Shown: piece by piece, positions 1 to 4,978 of the stretch
How the letters are laid out: every line of letters starts with the position of its first letter
Position numbering within the stretch: position 1 is the first letter of the stretch
DNA from: Gammaproteobacteria bacterium
GTDB lineage: Bacteria > Pseudomonadota > Gammaproteobacteria > Pseudomonadales > Halieaceae
Assembly (NCBI GenBank): GCA_029859085.1
Contig: JAOUDU010000236.1
Span: 1-5,370, forward strand
Direction: 5' to 3'
Length of the DNA stretch: 5,370 bases
Translations under genes and position numbers: made by a program
The notes under the pieces: generated by a model
Databases searched by the model: none
What the model was told of the DNA's origin: nothing
The model's input: the letters and a program-made list of their open reading frames with translations, nothing else

Positions 1-1
1 C

Positions 2-718
2 CGCTTCAATCAGCAGGGCAATGCTGCAGCCACCTATCTGTTCGAAAAAGCCGTAGCCCTGGAACCGGAATTCGCCAGGGCGCATGCGGGACTCTCATTT
101 ACGCATTTTCAGAACGCATTTCTGCACTATTCAGCCGATGCGAAAGCAGAAATGATTCTCGCCCGGAGTCACGCCGAACAAGGGCTTGAACGCGACAGTC
201 TCGATCCGTTTGTCAATTTCAACATGGGCCGCTCCTACTGGCTGGAAGGCGAGTTGGACCAGAGCCTGAGCTGGCTGGAGCGTGCCACCGAGCTGAGCCC
301 CAGCTATGCGCAGGGTCTGTATTCCCGAGCATGGGCCGACACGATTTCCGGACGTGCTGCCCGGGGGCACGAAAGTATCAACAAGGCAGTTTCCTTGAGC
401 CCCATGGACCCATTGTTGTATGCGATGCTGGGAACGCGCGCGTTCGCATTTGCCATTAATGGCCAGTATCCTGATGCAGCCAAATGGGCGGACAAAGCCG
501 CTCATTCTCCAGGGGCGCATGTACTAATCCAGATGATTGCGGTACTGGCGCATAGGTTAAACGGAGACAGCGCCAAATCAGAAAAGTGGGCCGCCAGCGT
601 ACACCGCAAGAACTCGCAACTGGGCCTGGCAGATTTTTTTCAGGCGTTTCCCTTCGAAGACCCCGCGACCCGCAAGAAATTTTCAGAAGCGCTGAAAAAC
701 AGTGGATTCAAAGACTAG
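2..718 (+). CDS. TPR-repeat protein, C-terminal part (cyclase/CadC-type regulator family), 5' partial
   Basis: The reading frame is open from the left edge to TAG at 716-718 and gives 238 visible residues; the true start lies outside the window. The visible part is an alpha-helical tetratricopeptide array. TPR-like units end in the typical phrases ALEPEF (about residues 19-24), ATELSPSY (95-102) and VSLSPMDP (130-137). The paired helices between them carry TPR-style small and aromatic residues, such as NMGRSYWLEGELDQSLSWLE at about 74-93. The C-terminus, FFQAFPFEDPATRKKFSEAL, is the ending I know from proteobacterial proteins with an N-terminal adenylate cyclase or CadC-type winged-helix domain, a TolB-like segment and C-terminal TPRs. 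Such TPRs serve protein contact or sensing. The effector domain is not visible, so whether this is a cyclase or a DNA-binding regulator cannot be decided. An ATG at 152 is internal to the domain and is not the start. Confidence 0.85.
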   Translation, partial: RFNQQGNAAATYLFEKAVALEPEFARAHAGLSFTHFQNAFLHYSADAKAEMILARSHAEQGLERDSLDPFVNFNMGRSYWLEGELDQSLSWLERATELSPSYAQGLYSRAWADTISGRAARGHESINKAVSLSPMDPLLYAMLGTRAFAFAINGQYPDAAKWADKAAHSPGAHVLIQMIAVLAHRLNGDSAKSEKWAASVHRKNSQLGLADFFQAFPFEDPATRKKFSEALKNSGFKD

Positions 719-726
719 TGCAGGAG

Positions 727-744
727 GGTATTGGCAAGTTAATG
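727..744 (+). repeat. Degenerate MITE-like end behind the TPR gene
   Basis: GGTATTGGCAAGTTAATG matches the terminal inverted repeat GGTACTGACAAGTTAACT of the 160-bp elements at 3303-3462 and 4812-4971 at 14 of 18 positions. It shares a G at position 8 with the degenerate left end of the 4812 copy. It starts 8 nt after the TPR stop codon, the same kind of position as the other ends. No matching partner end appears 160 bp downstream. A loose resemblance at about 769-787 (GAGTTACTAATTCGTCAAT) could be a shortened right end. It may be a relic or a coincidence. Confidence 0.35.
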
Positions 745-847
745 TCTCCCGAACGCGGAAATCTGCTACCTGTGGGTGGCGAGTTACTAATTCGTCAATA
801 ATATCATGACGTTAGTTAGTGCGGCTGTCATCAACAGACATTACGCC

Positions 848-876
848 TTGCACTGTTCCTCCGCCTGGAATATATT
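848..876 (+). promoter_or_regulatory. Predicted sigma70 promoter of the parDE operon
   Basis: TTGCAC at 848-853 and TATATT at 871-876 are separated by exactly 17 bp and match the -35 and -10 consensus closely. Transcription would begin near 882-884, about 27 nt before the parD start codon. The -10 box lies inside the left arm of the inverted repeat at 870-900, as expected for an autorepressed toxin-antitoxin promoter. Confidence 0.6.
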
Positions 877-900
877 CATATTTGTTATTTATGAATATAT
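870..900. promoter_or_regulatory. Inverted repeat, probable ParD/ParDE operator
   Basis: ATATATTCATA (870-880) and TATGAATATAT (890-900) are a perfect 11-bp inverted repeat with a 9-bp spacer. The repeat overlaps the predicted -10 box and ends next to the parD ribosome binding site. Ribbon-helix-helix antitoxins of the ParD family bind palindromes in their own promoters, and the toxin modulates this binding. The palindrome is seen directly; the operator role is inference. Confidence 0.55.
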
Positions 901-904
901 GGAG
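901..904 (+). promoter_or_regulatory. Ribosome binding site of parD
   Basis: GGAG lies 5 nt before the ATG at 910 and supports that start. It directly follows the right operator arm, so an RNA beginning near 883 would have a very short leader. Confidence 0.5.
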
Positions 905-909
905 TACAT

Positions 910-1158
910 ATGGCCACCACCAGTTTAAGCTTGGGTGAGCACTGGGAAGTATTTATCAAAAACGAAGTATCCAGCGGCCGTTACGGCTCAGCCAGCGAAG
1001 TTGTCCGTGATGCACTGCGCTCCATGGAAGAGCGAAAAAGTAAGCTGGAAGCGCTGAGGGCGCACTTGGCCCAGGGCGCAAAGCAGGCCGAAACTGGCGA
1101 CTTTGTTAATGACTTCTCTATGGACGCACTGATAAGTGATCTGGACAATGAAGCCTGA
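910..1158 (+). CDS. parD: Type II antitoxin, ParD family (ribbon-helix-helix)
   Basis: This 82-residue protein is expected to neutralise the toxin encoded just downstream and to repress the operon by binding its promoter. The N-terminal TSLSLGEHWEVFI (residues 4-16) forms the DNA-contacting beta strand and first helix of a ribbon-helix-helix fold. GRYGSASEVVRDALR (23-37) is the hallmark ParD second-helix motif. SMEERKSKLEALRAHLAQGA (38-57) continues as a charged helix, and the acidic tail (about 60-82) is the segment that in ParD proteins wraps the toxin. Length is normal for the family. The start is supported by GGAG 5 nt upstream. The stop TGA at 1156-1158 overlaps the ATG of the toxin gene by one base (TGATG), so the two are translationally coupled. 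Regulation is probably autorepression through the palindrome at 870-900. Confidence 0.9.
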   Translation: MATTSLSLGEHWEVFIKNEVSSGRYGSASEVVRDALRSMEERKSKLEALRAHLAQGAKQAETGDFVNDFSMDALISDLDNEA

Positions 1159-1457
1159 TGGCAAAATACCGGATCACACGGCGGGCAGGAGATGACCTGA
1201 AAAATATCGGTCGTTACACTCAGCAACATTGGGGCAAAGCCCAGCGCAATGTGTACCTGAAAAACCTGGAGAATCGTTTTAATTGGCTGGCCGAGAGTCC
1301 TGGCTATGGTAGCCATCGTACTGATATTGCCGAGGCATACTATAGTTTTCCTGAAGGCCAGCACATCGTGTTCTATCTGTGCAGTCCCGACGGTATCGAC
1401 ATCATTGGTATTCCCCACAAAGACATGGACATACTTTCTTATTTCCAGGCTCATTGA
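1158..1457 (+). CDS. parE: Type II toxin, ParE/RelE superfamily
   Basis: This 99-residue protein is the toxin partner of the upstream ParD-like antitoxin. Characterised ParE toxins inhibit DNA gyrase, while RelE relatives cleave mRNA; sequence alone does not fix the target here. Family features are YRITRRAGDDLKNIGRYT (4-21), matching the usual N-terminal strand and helix with an acidic pair before LxxI; WGKAQRNVYLKNLENRF (25-41), the second helix; SPGYGSHRTDI (47-57), the conserved loop; FPEGQHIVFY (64-73), a core beta strand; and IDIIGIPHKDMD (80-91), the terminal strand with the family's H-x-x-MD ending. The length is full and no frame is broken, so the module looks intact. The start codon overlaps the parD stop by one base and there is no separate promoter. 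Confidence 0.9.
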   Translation: MAKYRITRRAGDDLKNIGRYTQQHWGKAQRNVYLKNLENRFNWLAESPGYGSHRTDIAEAYYSFPEGQHIVFYLCSPDGIDIIGIPHKDMDILSYFQAH

Positions 1458-1482
1458 TTATTCAAGGGAACCTGGTCACGCT

Positions 1483-1536
1483 TGTTGATTGCCGCCCAAA
1501 ATTGACCCCCGGGTGAGTTTTAAACGCAAATCAACA
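1483..1536. mobile_element. 54-bp imperfect palindrome, possible relic of two IS21-type ends
   Basis: The segment reads TGTTGATT at 1483-1490 and AATCAACA at 1529-1536. The two 26-bp halves, 1483-1508 and the reverse complement of 1511-1536, match at about 19 of 26 positions: the first 8, a central AAAA, and the inner ACCC. Outer ends are TG...CA. Terminal TG...CA and an AAAATTGACCC-type motif are features I associate with IS21-family ends, so this may be the joined ends of an element whose interior was lost. No transposase fragment and no clear target duplication flank it. It could instead be a regulatory or transcript-end palindrome behind parE. Confidence 0.35.
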
Positions 1537-1643
1537 CTGCAGACCTATAGTCGGTGGGTGTGTCACCGGCAAGGCTGCCCCGGCAGCGCGATGTGTAACC
1601 CATGCGCCCGGAATACGCTGCGCACCACGAATCCCCCGTACCA
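1537..1643. other. Non-coding gap between palindrome and DUF2237 gene
   Basis: This stretch lies between the convergent 3' ends of parE and the DUF2237 gene. GCTGCCCCGGCAGC at 1574-1587 can form a short hairpin but no T-run follows on either strand. Open frames crossing it do not resemble known proteins. I see no further gene here. Confidence 0.4.
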
Positions 1644-2030
1644 TCAATTCAAATCAACCGCATATTGCCGCAGCACCTCAAGCGGGATCACCTCCAGTGC
1701 GCGCCTATGGGTACGGGTGAGGAAAACCTTGGGAGCCATCTTTCTCTCATAGGCTTCCAACCAACGCGGCGCGCACAGACACCATCGATCTCCCGGTTTG
1801 AGTCCGGGAAATCCAAACTCCGGCATGGGTGTGCTCAAATCATTGCCGGCAAAGCGCGAGTATTGCAGGAATTCCTCCGTTACCTGAATGCATACCGTGT
1901 GGGAACCCAAATCCTGGTCATTGGTATTGCAACAGCCGTCGCGGAAAAATCCCGTCACCGGATCTTCACTGCAGGGCAACAAGTGTTCGTCGAAGACATT
2001 GAGGGACTCGTCAATTTGGATTTCTGCCAC
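1644..2030 (-). CDS. DUF2237 family protein
   Basis: This is a soluble protein of unknown function in the DUF2237 family (COG3651 type). With the GTG start at 2030 it has 128 residues, close to the family's usual length. Visible signatures are LPCSEDPVTGFFRDGCCNT (18-36), DLGSHTVC (40-47), EEFLQYSRFAGNDLSTP (52-68), PEFGFPGLKPGDRWCLC (70-86) and RALEVIPLEVLRQYAVD near the C-terminus. Conserved Cys20, Cys33, Cys34, Cys47, Cys84 and Cys86 and the DRWCLC motif could suggest metal binding or redox chemistry, but no activity is established to my knowledge. The start is uncertain. GTG at 2030 has GGAG at 2042-2039 with 8-nt spacing. The frame stays open to ATG at 2168, which would add 46 residues unlike the family. 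The gene is divergent from the desaturase operon and ends facing parE. Confidence 0.85.
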   Translation of the reverse strand: MAEIQIDESLNVFDEHLLPCSEDPVTGFFRDGCCNTNDQDLGSHTVCIQVTEEFLQYSRFAGNDLSTPMPEFGFPGLKPGDRWCLCAPRWLEAYERKMAPKVFLTRTHRRALEVIPLEVLRQYAVDLN

Positions 2031-2231
2031 GGCCACATCTCCGATAGTTGGATGGCGACAGGATAGCACGCAGTCGGCAGCGGGTTGCGCCACTGGTGAG
2101 CCATAAGGCCGCTCTCGATCGGCACAGATCACCGCCACCTGGGAAATCCACCCATCAACCCGAGGCACTCGACGTCGTGTAAATCCCTACAAGACCTTGC
2201 AGTATGAGTCTGGTATATCTTCACAAAGCTT

Positions 2232-2240
2232 TGCTATATT
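2232..2240 (+). promoter_or_regulatory. Possible extended -10 promoter of the desaturase operon
   Basis: TGCTATATT fits the TGnTATAAT extended -10 pattern and lies about 25-33 nt before the first start codon of the small membrane protein. No good -35 box is found at 16-18 bp upstream, which extended -10 promoters tolerate. Position and motif are the only support. Confidence 0.3.
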
Positions 2241-2264
2241 GATAAAGGATCGCGCCTTAGACGA

Positions 2265-2468
2265 ATGTTTATAATGAAAAAGCTTCTTGAATTTTTGTTG
2301 CCATGGGGTCCTGTCTTCTTTGGGAGTATGCTTTTCGCACCTATGTTCGCGTCAGTAATGGACAGCATGGCATTCCCGGCGGCGGCAGGTTTTCCCTCAC
2401 TTTATCTGGCGATACCACTGGGTGTTGTCTGGGGTCTGGTGGCAAAAGTCAGAGGACAGTGGCTATGA
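2265..2468 (+). CDS. Small two-helix membrane protein coupled to the desaturase
   Basis: I do not recognise a named family. This hydrophobic protein has 67 residues from ATG 2265, or 64 from ATG 2274. Two likely membrane segments are visible: LLEFLLPWGPVFFGSMLFAP (about 7-26) and FPSLYLAIPLGVVWGLVAKV (about 43-62), joined by a short loop with MDSMAFPAAAG. The end, KVRGQWL, is basic and suggests a cytoplasmic C-terminus. AAGGA at 2245-2249 is too far (15 nt) for a strong ribosome site with the first ATG, so the start is not settled. Its stop TGA (2466-2468) overlaps the desaturase ATG (2465-2467) as ATGA, which indicates translational coupling. By context it may be a membrane partner or assembly factor for the desaturase; this is inference only. 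Confidence 0.7.
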   Translation: MFIMKKLLEFLLPWGPVFFGSMLFAPMFASVMDSMAFPAAAGFPSLYLAIPLGVVWGLVAKVRGQWL

Positions 2469-3298
2469 GCATCAGCGAAGAGCGAGCTATCGCACAAAAG
2501 TATATCGGTGGCTTTCCCTGGGTCATGGTCATCTGGGGACTTGGGGGATTCCTGCTATGGCTAACGCTTTGGCCTCTCACCCATACCGGCCAGATCCCAT
2601 TGTGGCTGGGTTGTATTCTCTCATCGATAATACTCAGCGCCTGCTATCTGCCTACGCACGAGGCACAGCATGGAAATATTGCCCGGCCCAATACCTCGCT
2701 GCGTTGGCTCAATGAACTGATCGGACATCTCTCGGTTTTTCCTCTTATATTTCCGTATCGCTTACACCGGGCAATCCATTTGAAACATCATGCTCATGCC
2801 AATAATCCAGACCGGGATCCCGACGTTTACATGAAGGCGGACTCCATTTGGGGGGCCGCAAAAAATGCCTGGCTCAGTAAGCAGCCGGGGCATGCCGGCT
2901 CCCTGGCGGACAATGTTCTGGAGGACAATCCCCAGAAAGACCGCTTGGTTCTCGAGGCCATATTGATAACCCGGTTGGCATGGATTCTGATGGCGCTGCT
3001 GGCCTGGAGCGGTTTCGCTCTGGAGGTTTTGATGCTGTGGTGGATTCCCCGGCAGGTAGCCGGCATATACACTCCTGTTACCCTGTCCTGGGCACCACAT
3101 TACCCGATGAAGGAAACCGGTCGATATCGGGACACACGGGGCTGGAAATCGCCAGTCGGCACTATTCTCTCATCAGGCATGGAGTATCACCTGGTGCACC
3201 ACCTTTTCCCATCAATCCCCCTGAATAAAACACCTGCTGCCTACCGTGAGCTCAAGCCGTTGCTTGAAGCAGAGGGAGTAAGTCTGAACGGACTTTGA
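2465..3298 (+). CDS. Membrane fatty acid desaturase / carotenoid hydroxylase-type diiron oxygenase
   Basis: This 277-residue integral membrane protein belongs to the fatty acid desaturase superfamily (PF00487 type), which uses a histidine-bound diiron centre to desaturate or hydroxylate lipids. Three histidine boxes are present: HEAQH (65-69), HLKHH (105-109) followed by AHANNPDRDPD, and HLVHH (242-246) in EYHLVHHLFPSIPL. Hydrophobic stretches at about 19-36, 46-62 and 161-188 fit membrane helices between the boxes. ETGRYRDTRGWKSPVG before box 3 and the PLLEAEG ending resemble bacterial proteins annotated as fatty acid desaturases or CrtR-like beta-carotene hydroxylases. Substrate cannot be assigned. 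The ATG at 2465 is chosen because it overlaps the upstream stop as ATGA and begins the family-like N-terminus. The frame also runs back to ATG 2303, but that part is a shadow of the small membrane protein. A MITE-like element begins 4 nt after the stop. Confidence 0.85.
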   Translation: MSISEERAIAQKYIGGFPWVMVIWGLGGFLLWLTLWPLTHTGQIPLWLGCILSSIILSACYLPTHEAQHGNIARPNTSLRWLNELIGHLSVFPLIFPYRLHRAIHLKHHAHANNPDRDPDVYMKADSIWGAAKNAWLSKQPGHAGSLADNVLEDNPQKDRLVLEAILITRLAWILMALLAWSGFALEVLMLWWIPRQVAGIYTPVTLSWAPHYPMKETGRYRDTRGWKSPVGTILSSGMEYHLVHHLFPSIPLNKTPAAYRELKPLLEAEGVSLNGL

Positions 3299-3302
3299 AA
3301 AC

Positions 3303-3462
3303 GGTACTGACAAGTTAACTTAGTTTTTGTTGAAGAGTGGAAAACCAACGCATAATATCCCTACAAATAACTCTCAAAGTGGAGGCAGATTACACATTTC
3401 TTCTCGGTCGAGACCCACGAGTATAGCGCCAGCCCAGGACCTTGAGTTAACTTGTCAGTACC
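3303..3462 (-). mobile_element. MITE-like element, copy A (160 bp)
   Basis: The ends are perfect 18-bp terminal inverted repeats: GGTACTGACAAGTTAACT at 3303-3320 and its reverse complement at 3445-3462. The element is non-coding. Read on the minus strand, it aligns without gaps to the 160-bp copy at 4812-4971, with about 103 of 160 identical bases by hand count. Conserved internal blocks are CTGGCGCT (3432-3425), CCACTTT (3382-3376) and TTCCACT (3342-3336). No transposase is encoded and no target duplication is obvious. It starts 4 nt after the desaturase stop and ends 31 nt from the convergent hydrolase stop, so it fills the shared 3' region of both genes. I do not recognise the parent transposon family. 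Confidence 0.75.
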
Positions 3463-3474
3463 TACGCAGGCGCT

Positions 3475-3492
3475 CCCGGCAATTTCGCCGGG
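3475..3492 (-). terminator. GC-rich hairpin behind the hydrolase gene
   Basis: CCCGGC (3475-3480) and GCCGGG (3487-3492) form a 6-bp stem with a 6-nt loop, starting 1 nt past the hydrolase stop codon on the minus strand. There is no U-run on either side, so it is at best a weak intrinsic terminator or an mRNA-stabilising hairpin. The repeats TCAGTAC (3455-3461) and GTACTGA (3499-3505) frame it as a second, wider inverted pair. Confidence 0.3.
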
Positions 3493-3493
3493 G

Positions 3494-4678
3494 CTACCGT
3501 ACTGAAACCGTCGCGGCAGGTTCACTTTCGGCGTACTTGGGGCTGAGGTAGCGATCGTACCGCTCGTCATCCTGCAGGTATCGCTTGAAGAAGGAAACAA
3601 CGTAGAGGTTCTCCAATCGAACGGCTTCCGCGATGGGGAAGGCTTCGGCCGTGCAAGTCTGCGCGTAGGGCTCCAGCAAATCCCCGGCGCCGATAGCTGG
3701 CCAGGTATCCTGCCCGATTCCAATACCTATCAACAGATTGCCGATATCGCAGACGTTGGCAAAATGGGTATGGTTGGCGCCGATGATGTCGACCTGGTAA
3801 ACGACGGGTGCATTGATCATCTCGGCAAAGGCGATGCTGTTGTTTTCTATAAACACATCCACGTCCCGGGTGCCGCCCATGAGCATGGCGGGCACGGTAA
3901 TGCGCTCGAGTTGTTGCCGCGTAAAGCCGGCATTCGGCCCGGACCTCTCATCTTTTTGCAGCTCGGCCCGAAAAACCGCTGAGATGGGTACGATCGCCTT
4001 AACCCGGGGGTCCGGCGCGGCGCCCGCCCAGCCGGCCGCCATCCCAACTGCGGTCATACCGCCAAAAGAATGGCCCACCACACCCACGCGATCCCCTTTT
4101 ATCCGCTGGTAAAACATATCATCGGGGTTTTCGCTGCGCTCTGTCATCTCGTCGATCAGGAAAGAGACATCCGGAACCCGGTTTGCCGCGGCCTCGTCGA
4201 ATGTGTCATCGCCGGATGATTGTGAATTGCCCGTATGCTCGGGTGAAATGACGATAAACCCGTGACTGGCCAGGGTCTCCATCAAAACCACCGATGCAGT
4301 ATTGATACCGCCATAGCCATGGGAAAACACCAGCAATACCTGGTCCGGTCGGCTTGAGACAGGCAGGTCGTCCACGGCTACCCCGGAAGTCAGGCCGATG
4401 CCGGGTGCAAGCTCGTAGCTGGTCAAAGGGGAATCCCGCCGGTCCTCATCGTCAACCGGGTACCAGGCCTGTACGGCCAGCGAGCGGTTTTGGCGTCGCG
4501 GATCGATGGCGGTAAAGGCACTGTGCCCGACACCGAACGGGCCTGTCTTATCAGGCGCGGCCGCTGCGGCTCGGGCGGGCCGGGTCGGCTCGTTGGAACT
4601 GTCGCCGCAGGCCGCAAGGCCGAAGGCGAACATCAGGCAGAGCAGGGCATGTAACGGGCATTGCATACCGCTTTTCAT
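3494..4678 (-). CDS. Lipoprotein alpha/beta hydrolase, PAF-acetylhydrolase / dienelactone hydrolase type
   Basis: This 394-residue protein is probably exported and anchored as a lipoprotein. Its N-terminus has a basic MKSG start, a hydrophobic core and a lipobox FGLAAC with Cys24, followed by GDSSNEP. The catalytic domain is an alpha/beta hydrolase close to predicted dienelactone hydrolases (COG4188) and bacterial PAF-acetylhydrolase-like esterases. VFSHGYGG (about 117-124) forms the oxyanion region. GHSFGG (202-207) is the nucleophile elbow with Ser204. GTRDVD (268-273) carries the likely acid, Asp271 or Asp273. GANHTHF (299-305) supplies the likely histidine, His302. Substrate is not known; an ester of a lipid, polyester or lactone is plausible. 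I chose ATG 4678 because it begins the signal peptide; the frame also opens from TTG 4822, which lies inside a repeat element. AGG 11 nt upstream is a weak ribosome site. The gene sits between two inverted 160-bp elements. Confidence 0.85.
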   Translation of the reverse strand: MKSGMQCPLHALLCLMFAFGLAACGDSSNEPTRPARAAAAAPDKTGPFGVGHSAFTAIDPRRQNRSLAVQAWYPVDDEDRRDSPLTSYELAPGIGLTSGVAVDDLPVSSRPDQVLLVFSHGYGGINTASVVLMETLASHGFIVISPEHTGNSQSSGDDTFDEAAANRVPDVSFLIDEMTERSENPDDMFYQRIKGDRVGVVGHSFGGMTAVGMAAGWAGAAPDPRVKAIVPISAVFRAELQKDERSGPNAGFTRQQLERITVPAMLMGGTRDVDVFIENNSIAFAEMINAPVVYQVDIIGANHTHFANVCDIGNLLIGIGIGQDTWPAIGAGDLLEPYAQTCTAEAFPIAEAVRLENLYVVSFFKRYLQDDERYDRYLSPKYAESEPAATVSVR

Positions 4679-4811
4679 CAGCGAAAATACCTGACCATAA
4701 GGAATTGTCGTAGCGAGGGGCAGTATCCCCCGAAAGATTGCATTGTTCCAGTGCGCCAGCTTCGGGATACAGCTGGTGGGGTTGAACGGTACCGCCAGGG
4801 TAAGTAAAAAT
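4679..4811 (-). other. Upstream region of the hydrolase gene
   Basis: This is the leader between the hydrolase start and the MITE-like copy B. The hydrolase frame stays open through it, but the translation (ending in YGQVFSL) resembles no protein family and has only a TTG start located in the repeat element. I see no convincing -35/-10 pair on the minus strand. Any promoter may lie here or inside copy B. Confidence 0.35.
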
Positions 4812-4971
4812 GGTTTCGGCAAGTTAACTCGAGGTCATGGTCTGGCGCTTCATTAATAGGTCTACAATGGCCGGATATACGTCCACAGACCCCACTTTAG
4901 GCTCTATTCCTCAGAGTTATTGGCCTGTTCTTTCCACTTTTCCAGCGACAGTAAGTTAACTTGTCAGTACC
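4812..4971 (+). mobile_element. MITE-like element, copy B (160 bp)
   Basis: This is the second member of the family, of the same 160-bp length as copy A and in the opposite orientation. Its right end, 4954-4971, is identical to copy A's terminal repeat, and the shared block extends to 20 bp (TAAGTTAACTTGTCAGTACC, 4952-4971). Its left end GGTTTCGGCAAGTTAACT (4812-4829) matches the repeat at 14 of 18 positions. Conserved internal blocks are CTGGCGCT (4842-4849), CCACTTT (4892-4898) and TTCCACT (4932-4938). It lies between the hydrolase leader and the SDR stop codon, 7 nt from the latter. Read from the SDR side, its end is the first part of that gene's 3' untranslated region. It has no coding capacity I can support. 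Confidence 0.75.
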
Positions 4972-4978
4972 CGCGATC

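Noticed and set aside
131..520. 129-residue minus-strand frame inside the TPR gene
   Set aside because: It is antisense to an unambiguous TPR reading frame and has no recognisable motifs.
981..1454. 157-residue minus-strand frame opposite parDE
   Set aside because: It is antisense to two intact, well-recognised toxin-antitoxin genes.
1574..1587. GCTGCCCCGGCAGC hairpin as a terminator
   Set aside because: The loop is very short and no T-run follows on either strand.
1458..1643. Integron attC site or CRISPR repeat
   Set aside because: There are no GTTRRRY/RYYYAAC core sites and no regularly spaced direct repeats; only the single palindrome at 1483-1536 is present.
1602..2066. 154-residue plus-strand frame opposite the DUF2237 gene
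   Set aside because: It is the antisense shadow of a clearly recognisable DUF2237 protein.
2303..2464. Longer desaturase start at ATG 2303
   Set aside because: The region codes for the small membrane protein in another frame, and the extra residues do not look like a desaturase N-terminus. ATG 2465 has the ATGA overlap.
4679..4822. N-terminal extension of the hydrolase frame from a TTG at 4822
   Set aside because: The start lies inside MITE-like copy B, and the extension would place the lipoprotein signal peptide about 48 residues into the protein. ATG 4678 gives a proper signal sequence.
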